64,000 nucleotides of DNA, taken from assembly GCF_003610635.1 (NCBI RefSeq), contig NZ_RAQJ01000001.1, positions 372,474-436,473 on the forward strand, written 5' to 3'. The position numbers and the translations under genes were made by a program. Of the stretch, positions 7,690 to 15,640 are shown one piece after another. The DNA is from Ichthyenterobacterium magnum. Lineage in GTDB: Bacteria; Bacteroidota; Bacteroidia; Flavobacteriales; Flavobacteriaceae. Positions within the stretch are counted from its first letter, which is position 1, and every line of letters begins with the position of its first letter. The notes below the pieces were generated by a model that was not told the DNA's origin, did not search any database, and was given only the letters and a program-made list of their open reading frames with translations.

Positions 7690-8424
7690 ATGAATCGGAG
7701 AACATTTATAAAGTCTGCAACAGTTTCTGGAGTAACATTGTCCTTACTACCTACGCTTGCATTTCAAAGTGCAGAAAAAATAATTCCTTTTAATGAGCTC
7801 ATAGGAAAAGGAAATCCATCTTTATTTGGGTCTAATTTTAAGTTGAAAAAAGAAGCTCATAATGCTTTTATAAAAATGAAAACCGATGCCTTAAAAAGTA
7901 ACCTAAATATAAAAATCGTGTCAAGTTATAGAAGCTTCGATGACCAAAAAAGAATTTGGGAACGTAAGTATAAAAAGAACCTAAATCAAGGCATGAGTCC
8001 AACACAAAGTATTCAAAACATAATACAATATTCTACAATTCCAGGCACATCAAGGCATCATTAGGGAACAGACATTGATATTATTGATGCTAATGCAAAA
8101 CGACCAAAACACCTCTTATCTCCAAAAAATTTTAAAAATACAGGCTGTTATAATAAATTAAAAACATGGCTGGATGAAAACGCAAATAAATTTGGTTTTT
8201 ATTTAGTTTACACAAACTCATCAAACAGAAAAGGATTTAAATATGAGCCATGGCACTATAGTTACAAACCACTTTCTACCCATTTTTTATCAAGTTTTTG
8301 TGGTTTAGATATAAAATCTATTCTTACAAAAGAAAAGCTAATAGGGTCAAAATATTTTTCAGACACATTCATTACCAAATACTTAAACGAAAATATATTA
8401 GATATAAATCCAGAACTTTTGTAA
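7690..8424 (+). pseudogene. Tat-exported D-alanyl-D-alanine carboxypeptidase (M15, VanY-like) with in-frame amber codon
   Basis: The N-terminus MNRRTFIKSATVSG is a Tat signal (RRxFIK). The M15B domain follows: IVSSYRSFDDQKRIWERKY, then PGTSRHH, a TAG at 8062-8064, then GTDIDIIDA in the same frame and EPWHYSY further on, ending at 8424. Relatives read SRHHWGTDID, so TAG most simply replaces a TGG tryptophan codon. The zinc-binding Asp and second His lie after the stop, so the 124-residue product would be inactive. Everything downstream remains in frame, suggesting a recent lesion. In the intact family the enzyme trims peptidoglycan stem peptides. Confidence 0.85.
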
Positions 8425-8450
8425 ATTTAATACTATTAAACTAGACTAAA

Positions 8451-9221
8451 ATGAGAGGAAGAAATTTAAAAGTAAGGTTATTAATTGGGATTGTTATTGC
8501 ACTCTTTTTTGTTGTTAAAAGATGTAGTCAACGTGAAGTGAACCCATACACTGGGCGAACGCAAACTATCTCAATGACTCCAGATAAAGAAATAGCTATT
8601 GGTTTACAAAGTGCCCCGCAAATGGCTCAACAACATGGAGGCTTACATCCAAACAACCAATATCAAACTTTAGTTGATAATGTTGGAAACAAATTAGTAA
8701 ACAATAGTATAGCTAAAGAAACACCTTATAAATATGAATTTCACTTACTAGCAGATCCAAATACCATTAATGCATTTGCACTACCTGGAGGTCAAGTTTT
8801 TATTACCTATGCATTATTTTCTAAACTAGAAAACGAAGACCAATTGGCAGGTGTCTTAGGGCATGAAATAGGGCATGTTCTTGGTCGACATAGTGCCGAA
8901 CGTATTGCAGAAAGTGAATATTGGCAAGGCTTAGCTACTGCTGGTTCTGTTGGTGGAGATATTGGAGGTTTAGTAAGCGGTATTGGTCAAAATACACTAT
9001 TAACCAATGGTAGAGATGATGAATTAGAAAGTGATGATCTTGGTGTTTTATTTATGTTAAAAGCTAACTATAATCCTGAGGAAATGATTGGTGTAATGCA
9101 AATTTTAAAACAAGCTGCTGGACCAAATAGAGTTCCAGAAATGCAGAGCACACATCCAGACCCAGAAAATAGAATAGAAAAGATAAAAGCGTCTATTGCA
9201 AAATACAAAAAAACGCTTTAG
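8451..9221 (+). CDS. M48 family membrane-anchored metalloprotease
   Basis: A 256-residue M48C-type protease. An N-terminal hydrophobic segment (residues 8-23) probably anchors it to the membrane, with the catalytic domain outside. The zinc motif is LGHEIGHVLGRHSAER (His138, Glu139, His142), and the third ligand is in DDELESDDLG (about Glu191). TINAFALPGGQVF, another family hallmark, is present. Relatives such as LoiP/YcaL/BepA act in outer-membrane protein quality control, which is the likely role here. The stop codon lies within the terminator hairpin. Confidence 0.92.
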   Translation: MRGRNLKVRLLIGIVIALFFVVKRCSQREVNPYTGRTQTISMTPDKEIAIGLQSAPQMAQQHGGLHPNNQYQTLVDNVGNKLVNNSIAKETPYKYEFHLLADPNTINAFALPGGQVFITYALFSKLENEDQLAGVLGHEIGHVLGRHSAERIAESEYWQGLATAGSVGGDIGGLVSGIGQNTLLTNGRDDELESDDLGVLFMLKANYNPEEMIGVMQILKQAAGPNRVPEMQSTHPDPENRIEKIKASIAKYKKTL

Positions 9222-9240
9222 GAAAACTAAAGCGTTTTTT
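9211..9240 (+). terminator. Rho-independent terminator of the M48 protease gene
   Basis: An eleven-pair perfect stem (AAACGCTTTAG with CTAAAGCGTTT) around GAAAA, followed by T residues. The TAG stop is inside the left arm. Confidence 0.85.
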
Positions 9241-9288
9241 CAAACTAACTAACTCAAATAATTACCTTATTACAAGGTCTGTTTTTTT

Positions 9289-9675
9289 TTAAGAATCTAA
9301 ACTTTTAATGTATGCTAAAGTATCTTTTGCATTAGATAATTTGGCATATTTAGCAGCAGTCATTCCTTTGTCTGATTTTTTATTCAACTTTGCTCCTTTT
9401 TCTACTAACAATTTCAAAATATCTAATCTATTATATTTTGCTGCATACATTGCAGGCGTTAAACCATTAGAAACCTGATTAACATCAGAACCTAATTCTA
9501 TAAGTTTTTTTACTGTATCAAAATCTCCTTTAACAATTGACATACAAAAAGGGTTAACTGGAGATTTAAACGTTGCTTCATAAGTTGTTGTTAAAGCTTC
9601 TAATTTGTTTGTTGCATTTAAGGTTGTAAATGAAAACCCTAATGCGATTGCAATAATAACTACTGATTTTTTCAT
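9289..9675 (-). CDS. Exported ankyrin-repeat protein
   Basis: A 128-residue protein with a signal peptide (MKKSVVIIAIALGFSFTTLNA). It has about three ankyrin units: MSIVKGDFDTVKKLIELGSD, then GLTPAMYAAKYNRLDILKLL, then a GMTAAKYAKL half-repeat that caps the stack. Short periplasmic ankyrin proteins are usually protein-binding; no partner is evident. The frame stands alone between the M48 terminator and the divergent gpmI. No function beyond binding can be assigned. Confidence 0.85.
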   Translation of the reverse strand: MKKSVVIIAIALGFSFTTLNATNKLEALTTTYEATFKSPVNPFCMSIVKGDFDTVKKLIELGSDVNQVSNGLTPAMYAAKYNRLDILKLLVEKGAKLNKKSDKGMTAAKYAKLSNAKDTLAYIKSLDS

Positions 9676-9914
9676 GATGAAAGATTTTAAATTAAATTGA
9701 TTGTTTTTTGATTATACTAAAGAGACGATATTATTTACAAAGTGTTACACATTAAAATCATAAATAACATTTTTTTAACTATTTGCAAACAAATATGTTA
9801 AGCACATCACAATTAAAATCAACCAATTAAGAGTAACTAAAAAATTACATAATCAATCTTTAATCAATACTATTTTTTTGTTACTAAAGTTTCATGTATA
9901 GGCATTTAAACTTT

Positions 9915-9922
9915 TATCTTTG
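9915..9922 (+). promoter_or_regulatory. -7 box (TATCTTTG) of gpmI
   Basis: A TAnnTTTG match 20 nt before the gpmI ATG, within a 266-bp intergenic region otherwise free of recognisable features. No -33 TTG at the expected spacing is seen. Confidence 0.6.
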
Positions 9923-9941
9923 AACTTAAATTTTAACGCAC

Positions 9942-11459
9942 ATGAATAAGAAAGTAATTTTAATGATTCTAGATGGTTGGGGGAAATCTCCAGACCCACA
10001 AGTATCTGCAATAGATCATGCACAAACACCTTTTATTGATTCGCTTTATAAAACTTATTCTAATGCGTCTTTAAGAACAGATGGTTTACATGTTGGGTTA
10101 CCAGAAGGACAAATGGGAAACAGTGAAGTTGGACATATGAATTTAGGTGCTGGTAGAATTGTTTATCAAGATTTAGCTAAAATAAATCTAGCTGTAAAAA
10201 ACAATACGCTTAAAGATGAAAACACTTTAGTAGAAGCTTTCCAATATGCAAAACACAATAACAAACCCATCCACTTTTTAGGCTTAGTAAGTGATGGCGG
10301 TGTACATTCTCATATTAAACATCTTTTAGGTTTAGTAAATGCTGCTAACGATTTTGGAATTAAAAAGTCATTTGTTCATGCATTTACAGATGGTCGTGAT
10401 GTAGATCCAAAATCTGGATTAAGTTTTATAAACACATTAGAATCTCATATTAAAAACTCTCCCACAAAACTTGCTTCTGTAACAGGACGCTATTATGCTA
10501 TGGATAGAGACAAACGTTGGGAGCGCATTAAATTAGCTTATGATGCAATAGTAAATGGTGTGGGAAATTATTCAGAAAGCGTATTAGAGTCAATTCAAAA
10601 TAGTTATGACGAAAATATAACTGACGAGTTTATAAAACCAATCGTTATGGTTAAAAACAATCAACCCATAGCAACTATTAAAGATGGAGATGTTGTTATC
10701 TTTTTTAATTTTAGAACAGATAGAGGTCGTCAACTCACAGAAGCATTATCTCAAAAAGATTTTCATGAGCAAAACATGCACAAATTAAATTTGCATTTTG
10801 CAACTATGACCAATTATGACGACTCTTTTAAAGGAATTAATGTTATTTACAATAAAGATAATCTTACAGATACTTTAGGTGAAGTGTTAGAGCAACAAAA
10901 CAAAACTCAAATACGTATAGCAGAAACAGAAAAATATCCGCACGTTACTTTTTTCTTTTCAGGAGGACAAGAGCAGCCTTTTAAAGGTGAAACTCGAATT
11001 TTACGTCATTCTCCAAAAGTAGCAACCTACGATTTAAAACCAGAAATGAGCGCCTTTGAATTAACAGATGCTCTTATTCCTGAACTTGAAAAAGGCGATG
11101 TAGATTTTGTTTGCCTAAATTTTGCTAATGGAGATATGGTTGGTCACACAGGAGTTATGGAAGCTGCAATAAAAGCTTGTGAAGCAGTAGATACATGTGT
11201 TAAAAAAGTTATAGAAACAGCTTTAAAAAATGATTACACAACCATATTAATTGCAGATCATGGTAATTGCGAAACCATGATAAACCCTGATGGAACGCCA
11301 CACACAGCGCACACCACCAATCCAGTTCCTATAATTTTAATTGACAATGGCAACTTAGAAATTAAGGATGGTATTTTAGGAGACATAGCTCCTACAATTC
11401 TAAGACTTATGGGAATTAAGCAACCAAAAGCAATGACCCAAAAACCCCTTGTGAGTTAA
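9942..11459 (+). CDS. gpmI: 2,3-bisphosphoglycerate-independent phosphoglycerate mutase
   Basis: A cytosolic glycolytic enzyme interconverting 3- and 2-phosphoglycerate, dependent on two manganese ions. The alkaline-phosphatase-fold start MILDGWG supplies Asp11, and MGNSEVGHMNLGAGR contains the phospho-accepting Ser61. The C-terminal metal ligands are in FANGDMVGHTG and IADHGNCE, followed by HTAHTTNPVP. The length of 505 residues is normal. A TATCTTTG promoter lies 20 nt upstream, and the HAD gene downstream has its own promoter. Confidence 0.97.
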   Translation: MNKKVILMILDGWGKSPDPQVSAIDHAQTPFIDSLYKTYSNASLRTDGLHVGLPEGQMGNSEVGHMNLGAGRIVYQDLAKINLAVKNNTLKDENTLVEAFQYAKHNNKPIHFLGLVSDGGVHSHIKHLLGLVNAANDFGIKKSFVHAFTDGRDVDPKSGLSFINTLESHIKNSPTKLASVTGRYYAMDRDKRWERIKLAYDAIVNGVGNYSESVLESIQNSYDENITDEFIKPIVMVKNNQPIATIKDGDVVIFFNFRTDRGRQLTEALSQKDFHEQNMHKLNLHFATMTNYDDSFKGINVIYNKDNLTDTLGEVLEQQNKTQIRIAETEKYPHVTFFFSGGQEQPFKGETRILRHSPKVATYDLKPEMSAFELTDALIPELEKGDVDFVCLNFANGDMVGHTGVMEAAIKACEAVDTCVKKVIETALKNDYTTILIADHGNCETMINPDGTPHTAHTTNPVPIILIDNGNLEIKDGILGDIAPTILRLMGIKQPKAMTQKPLVS

Positions 11460-11482
11460 ATTTCACAAATAGATATTTATTG

Positions 11483-11490
11483 TATTTTTG
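11483..11490 (+). promoter_or_regulatory. -7 box (TATTTTTG) of the HAD-map-methyltransferase operon
   Basis: A TAnnTTTG match 20 nt before the ATG at 11511, in the short gap after gpmI. Confidence 0.6.
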
Positions 11491-11510
11491 CAGCATCACA
11501 AAATTATGCG

Positions 11511-11924
11511 ATGAATTTTCAAGATAAATTAGTAATAGCCATCGATTTTGATGGCACAATAGTAGAAGATGCCTATCCAAAAGTAGGTAAAGCAAGACTC
11601 TTTGCTTTTGAAACTCTTAAACGACTTCAAGATGATGGTCATCGTCTTATTTTATGGACTTACAGAAGCGGTTCTAAACTTAAAGACGCAGTAGAATTTT
11701 GTGAAGCAAATGGCATTGAGTTTTATGCAGTAAACCAAAGTTTTCCTGAAGAGCAATTTGATAATAGTGTTAGTAGAAAAATTTATGCCGACATTTTTAT
11801 TGACGATAGAAATATTGGTGGCATTTTAGGTTGGGGAGAAGTTTATCAACTAATTACAAAAGAAGCTCCAAACATGAAATCTATAAAACAGAAAAAAGGA
11901 TTCTTTTCATTTTTAAGAAAATAA
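11511..11924 (+). CDS. Small HAD-superfamily hydrolase-like protein
   Basis: A 137-residue protein with HAD motif I as AIDFDGTIVED (nucleophile Asp and second Asp), a motif II threonine in LILWTYRSG, and acidic residues in ADIFIDDRNIGG near the end. There is no large cap domain, as in the BT0820-like group of small Bacteroidota HAD proteins. The substrate is unknown. The last ~15 residues (SIKQKKGFFSFLRK) are basic and hydrophobic. map starts 2 bp after the stop, so the two are co-transcribed. Confidence 0.85.
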   Translation: MNFQDKLVIAIDFDGTIVEDAYPKVGKARLFAFETLKRLQDDGHRLILWTYRSGSKLKDAVEFCEANGIEFYAVNQSFPEEQFDNSVSRKIYADIFIDDRNIGGILGWGEVYQLITKEAPNMKSIKQKKGFFSFLRK

Positions 11925-11926
11925 AT

Positions 11927-12748
11927 ATGATTGTAGTAAAAACAAAAGAAGAAATAGAAATAATGCGCCAAAGCGCACTAGTTGTTTCAAAAACTTTAGG
12001 CATGCTTGCTAAAGAGATAAAACCTGGAGTAACCACACTACAGTTAGATAAAATGGCAGAAGAGTTTATTAGAGCACAAGGTGCTGTCCCTGGGTTTTTA
12101 GGACTTTATGACTGTCCTTCAACTTTATTATGTAGTGTAAACGAAGCCGTAGTACATGGCTTGCCTACAAACACTCCTCTAAAAAATGGTGATATTGTAT
12201 CTGTAGATTGTGGTGCTTTAATGAATGGGTTTTATGGCGATCATGCCTATACTTTTGAAATAGGCGAAGTGTTGCCAGAAACAAAAAAACTAATTGAGGT
12301 TACTAAAGAATCTTTATATGTAGGCATTAGAGAATTAAAAGTTGGTAATCGTGTTGGAGATGTTGGTTATGCCATTCAAAAGTATTGCGAAAATCATGGT
12401 TATGGTGTAGTTAGAGAACTCGTTGGTCATGGTTTAGGTCGTAAAATGCATGAAGATCCAGAAATGCCAAATTATGGAAAACGTGGTCGTGGCAAAAAAT
12501 TTATTGAAGGCATGGTTGTAGCTATTGAACCTATGATAAATGGCGGAACACATCGTGTTAAACAATTAAAAGATGGCTGGACTATTGTCACGCTTGATGG
12601 CAAACCAAGTGTTCATTTTGAACATGACATTGCAATTGTTGACGGTAAACCAGAACTATTATCAACCTTTGCATATGTGCATGAAGCTTTAGACATAAAA
12701 AGTGATGAAGAAAACGAGTTTAGAAATCAGTTTACAGTAAACAGTTAA
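11927..12748 (+). CDS. map: Type I methionine aminopeptidase
   Basis: Removes initiator methionine from nascent proteins. The pita-bread fold ligands are visible: His in VVHGLPTN, Asp in VSVDCGALMNGFYGDHAYTF (two Asp), His in LVGHGLGRKMHEDP, Glu in VAIEPM and Glu in VHFEHDIAI. The ATG at 11927 starts the canonical MIVVKTKEEIE N-terminus; the longer open frame from 11831 is a read-in from the HAD gene. The final residues (QFTVNS) and the stop codon are encoded by a CAGTNNN repeat array, so the tail of the protein was set by repeat insertion or expansion. Confidence 0.95.
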   Translation: MIVVKTKEEIEIMRQSALVVSKTLGMLAKEIKPGVTTLQLDKMAEEFIRAQGAVPGFLGLYDCPSTLLCSVNEAVVHGLPTNTPLKNGDIVSVDCGALMNGFYGDHAYTFEIGEVLPETKKLIEVTKESLYVGIRELKVGNRVGDVGYAIQKYCENHGYGVVRELVGHGLGRKMHEDPEMPNYGKRGRGKKFIEGMVVAIEPMINGGTHRVKQLKDGWTIVTLDGKPSVHFEHDIAIVDGKPELLSTFAYVHEALDIKSDEENEFRNQFTVNS

Positions 12749-12762
12749 CAGTTTTCAGTTGA
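12728..12762. repeat. Five exact CAGTNNN heptads spanning the map/methyltransferase junction
   Basis: Read in sevens, the bases are CAGTTTA CAGTAAA CAGTTAA CAGTTTT CAGTTGA. The third unit supplies the TAA stop of map (12746-12748), and the last supplies the TTG start of the next gene (12759-12761). A related CAGT/ACTG-rich segment lies between nqrE and nqrD. Confidence 0.85.
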
Positions 12763-13526
12763 AAAAACTCTTTAAAACTTTTCTAAACATAATCCCAAGG
12801 CCTTTACTTATAAGGTTAAGTTATCTTGTTAGGCCTATTCTTGCATTTTTTTTAAAAGGAAACACCTTTACAGATCCTATTGATGGTAAATCGTTCAGGA
12901 GTTTTTTACCTTATGGTTATGGCAACCAACGTAACAATGTGTTATCACCATCAACACTTTCACTAGAACGCCATAGACTACTTTGGCTATTTTTAAAAAA
13001 TGAAACCGGTTTCTTTTCAAAAAAACTTAAAGTACTCCATTTTGCTCCAGAACAAGCTTTTTACAAACGCTTTAGAACTATGAAGAATTTGGATTATATA
13101 ACTACAGATTTACACTCGCCTTTAGCAGATGTAAAAGCAGATATTTGTAATTTACCTTTTAAAGATAATAGCTACGATGTAATTTTATGCAATCATGTTT
13201 TAGAACACATTTCTGATGATACTAAAGCGATGAAAGAATTATATCGTGTTTTAAAACCTGAAGGTATGGGCGTTTTTCAAATTCCTCAAGATTTATCTCG
13301 AGAACACACTTTTGAAGATAATACTATAACTGATAAAAAAGAACGCGCTAAAATTTTTGGTCAGTATGATCATGTTCGTATTTATGGTCGTGATTATTTT
13401 GACAAACTTCGCTCTGTTGGTTTTAAAGTAAAGGAAGTTGATTACACATCTAAATTAACAAAAGAAAACGTAACCAAATACTGTTTAGCTAAAGGCGAAA
13501 TTATTCCTGTAGTTTACAAATCTTAG
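12759..13526 (+). CDS. Class I SAM-dependent methyltransferase (Methyltransf_11)
   Basis: A 255-residue protein with an amphipathic N-terminus (MKKLFKTFLNIIPRPLLIRL) that may bind membrane. A methyltransferase core follows: VLHFAPEQAFYKRF in place of motif I, DYITTDLHSPLAD, then FKDNSYDVILCNHVLEHI and MKELYRVLKPEGMGVFQIP, typical of Methyltransf_11. Motif I lacks the usual GxGxG, as in some Bacteroidota relatives. The substrate is unknown. The TTG start lies in a CAGT repeat 11 bp after map, and the 3' end overlaps apbE by 4 bp. Confidence 0.85.
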   Translation: MKKLFKTFLNIIPRPLLIRLSYLVRPILAFFLKGNTFTDPIDGKSFRSFLPYGYGNQRNNVLSPSTLSLERHRLLWLFLKNETGFFSKKLKVLHFAPEQAFYKRFRTMKNLDYITTDLHSPLADVKADICNLPFKDNSYDVILCNHVLEHISDDTKAMKELYRVLKPEGMGVFQIPQDLSREHTFEDNTITDKKERAKIFGQYDHVRIYGRDYFDKLRSVGFKVKEVDYTSKLTKENVTKYCLAKGEIIPVVYKS

Positions 13527-14500
13527 TCAACAGGAAACCCATTAATTGCTATTGATTCTAGATTTTGCTTATCGTTTTCAAAAATTAAAAATGCTTTAAG
13601 TTCTGGATGCGACTGAAGAAAACGTTTTACGTTTTCGATTCCCATAGACTTAAAAGCCGTTGCGTAAGCATCTGCAGTCATACAATCTTTTGCAATTACA
13701 GATATTCCCAACAGATTTGTTTGACTTGGATACCCAGTTTTTGTATCAATAATATGTGCGTAACGATTACCATTTTTATCAATTTTAAACTTTCTGTACG
13801 TTCCAGAAGTTGCCATGGCTTCGTCTGTTAAACTAATTGCTTTATAAACAGATTGCGAGCCATCAAAATTAGGCTTATCAATACCAACACGCCAAGGTGA
13901 TTTTTTTTCAACATTTAATCCTTTAGCACGTATCTCGCCTCCTATTTCTACTAAATAATTTTTTGTGTTTTTACCCTCTAAAAATTCGGCAATTACATCC
14001 ACGCCATAGCCTTTAGCAATAGCATTAAAATCTATTCTGGTTTCTGAGTTTCTTTTAATAATCTTCTCGTTTATTAAGCCAACTTTATTCAAGCCTACAG
14101 TTTGCATTAAATTATTAATCTTTACACTATCTAAATCTTTTACAGCACCTTCTGGTCCAAAATCCCATGCATTAACAACAACCCCAATTGTTGGATCAAA
14201 TGCGCCTTCTGTAAGTCGGTAAATAGACTTAGAAGCCTTAAAAACTTTTATAAAATGATTATCAACATTAAATGCTTCGTTTCTATTTAATTTTGAAATA
14301 TCTGAATTGTCTTGATAGGTTGACATTGATTTATTAATCACATAAAACAAACTATCTAATTGTTTTTCATAATTAACCTCATTGTCATAAATAACTGAAT
14401 ATGACGTGCCAAAAACAGCTCCAGATAGCTTTGTATTTTTTGATTCCTTTTTACAAGACACTATAAAAAGGATAATCATTAAGTAGGTAATAGGTTTCAT
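13523..14500 (-). CDS. apbE: FAD:protein FMN transferase (ApbE), lipoprotein
   Basis: Transfers FMN from FAD to a threonine in acceptor proteins. The N-terminus MKPITYLMIILFIVSCKK is a lipoprotein signal, placing the enzyme outside the inner membrane, where the flavinylation sites of NqrB and NqrC are exposed. ApbE hallmarks are STYQDNSDISKLN, AFDPTIGVVVNAWDFGP, DFNAIAKGYGVDVIAEFL, VEIGGEIRAKG and TADAYATAFKSMG. Length (325) is normal. It is downstream of, and 1 bp from, a small gene read in the same direction. The likely acceptors, encoded by nqrB and nqrC, lie ~20 kb away in this window. Confidence 0.95.
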   Translation of the reverse strand: MKPITYLMIILFIVSCKKESKNTKLSGAVFGTSYSVIYDNEVNYEKQLDSLFYVINKSMSTYQDNSDISKLNRNEAFNVDNHFIKVFKASKSIYRLTEGAFDPTIGVVVNAWDFGPEGAVKDLDSVKINNLMQTVGLNKVGLINEKIIKRNSETRIDFNAIAKGYGVDVIAEFLEGKNTKNYLVEIGGEIRAKGLNVEKKSPWRVGIDKPNFDGSQSVYKAISLTDEAMATSGTYRKFKIDKNGNRYAHIIDTKTGYPSQTNLLGISVIAKDCMTADAYATAFKSMGIENVKRFLQSHPELKAFLIFENDKQNLESIAINGFPVD

Positions 14501-14501
14501 T

Positions 14502-14879
14502 TTAATTTAAATTGGTTTCTACAACTTGTATCCCATTGTATTCAATAAGGTAATCTTCATTTAAGTAAATTGGCAAATCTTCACCGTTAGGATTTCCTAA
14601 ACCTACTCCAGCATACAATACTTTTGCATCTTTATCATGTGCATGTTTTTTAAATGTTTCCATCCAAATTACATCATAATTGTTAGGGTTCTCGGGTAGA
14701 ATTACTGCTTTTACAATAACAAAAAAATACTGATTGTTTTTATCAATACACACAAACTGTGGATGCTTTTTTAATTTGCTATTAACAGCTACAAACTCAA
14801 AACCACGTTGTTCTAAATCTTTACCAACGTGATTCATAGCTAGGTTATGTAATTCTTGTTTTGTTAATGCTTTGTTCAT
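14502..14879 (-). CDS. Conserved 125-residue protein upstream of apbE
   Basis: A soluble protein without signal peptide or named motif. It has alternating strands and helices (FEFVAVNSKLKKHPQFVCID, YFFVIVKAV, AKVLYAGVGLGNP). As far as I recall, relatives beside apbE in flavobacteria have sometimes been labelled NADH-quinone reductase subunit F, but this product has none of the ferredoxin cysteines or flavin-binding motifs of NqrF, so that label looks wrong. The 1-bp spacing to apbE points to a role linked to flavinylation or NQR. A TATTTTTG box ends 4 nt before its ATG. Confidence 0.75.
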   Translation of the reverse strand: MNKALTKQELHNLAMNHVGKDLEQRGFEFVAVNSKLKKHPQFVCIDKNNQYFFVIVKAVILPENPNNYDVIWMETFKKHAHDKDAKVLYAGVGLGNPNGEDLPIYLNEDYLIEYNGIQVVETNLN

Positions 14880-14883
14880 ATTG

Positions 14884-14891
14884 CAAAAATA
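14884..14891 (-). promoter_or_regulatory. -7 box (TATTTTTG) of the 125-aa gene / apbE operon
   Basis: On the complement TATTTTTG is followed by CAAT and then the ATG at 14879, so transcription would begin at or beside the start codon (leaderless). No clear -33 element. Confidence 0.55.
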
Positions 14892-15003
14892 GCATAAAAG
14901 TTAATTTAGTGATGACTTTTTTTAAAGCATACGATATACAAGAAAACACAAATAGAACTTATATGTCTTTAATCTATAAAAAACAGTCTTTAAGCAAATT
15001 AGA

Positions 15004-15034
15004 TTGTAAAAGTCGATGCTTTGATATATCTTTA
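15004..15034 (+). promoter_or_regulatory. Candidate promoter of the ECF sigma operon
   Basis: TTG (15004-15006), a 20-nt spacer, then TATCTTTA, which differs from TAnnTTTG only at the last base. It ends 8 nt before the sigma factor ATG. TATCTTTA also precedes the VWA gene (28262-28269) and the secreted lipase-like gene (45529-45536). Confidence 0.35.
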
Positions 15035-15042
15035 ATTAGTAT

Positions 15043-15639
15043 ATGCAAAAAGTCGATTTTAAATCTAATCTAACCCAAAAAAGCGCTCAACTTGTTGCTG
15101 CCATTAAGGCTAATGACGAAATGGTATTAAAATCATTATATATCACAAATTATCAAAAAATTGAGTTTCTGGTTTTAAAAAACAATGGAACAAAAGAACA
15201 TGCTAAAGACATCTATCAAGATGCTTTTTTAGCTGTTTGGAGAAACATTAAAGACAATAAATTTGAACCAAAAAATGAATCCTCTATTAATGGATACCTA
15301 TATACTATAGCAAAAAACAAATGGATGGATTTTTTACGATCAAAAAATTATAAAAAAACAATATTAAATAATGATATAGCTACATTGAAAAGCGATAATT
15401 TACATATACATCCTTCTACTCAAGACCATGAGTTTGAACTTAAATTAAATCAAGCAATGAAAGCTTTTGAGAGTTTGGGTGAACCCTGTAAATCATTATT
15501 AAAATCGTTTTATTTTGATAAAAAATCGATGAAAACAATTGCAAATGAATTACAAATTGATGCAGCTTCAGTTAAAAACAAAAAATATAGATGTATGCAA
15601 AAATTAAGACTATTAGCCCAAAATCTAAACAAAACATAG
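15043..15639 (+). CDS. ECF-type sigma-70 family RNA polymerase sigma factor
   Basis: A 198-residue group 4 sigma factor. Region 2 spans roughly residues 28-95, with AKDIYQDAFLAVWRNI (core binding and -10 melting) and SINGYLYTIAKNKWMDFLRS. Region 4 lies near residues 140-190, with a helix-turn-helix in MKTIANELQIDAASVKNKKYRCMQKLR. There is no region 1 or 3. It is followed after 1 bp by a membrane TPR protein and then a TPR-CHAT protein, so it is probably the regulator of that cassette. The target promoters are unknown. Confidence 0.9.
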   Translation: MQKVDFKSNLTQKSAQLVAAIKANDEMVLKSLYITNYQKIEFLVLKNNGTKEHAKDIYQDAFLAVWRNIKDNKFEPKNESSINGYLYTIAKNKWMDFLRSKNYKKTILNNDIATLKSDNLHIHPSTQDHEFELKLNQAMKAFESLGEPCKSLLKSFYFDKKSMKTIANELQIDAASVKNKKYRCMQKLRLLAQNLNKT

Positions 15640-15640
15640 C

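Noticed and set aside
11831-11926. Upstream start for map inside the HAD gene
   Set aside because: The frame overlaps the HAD coding sequence; the canonical Map N-terminus begins at 11927.
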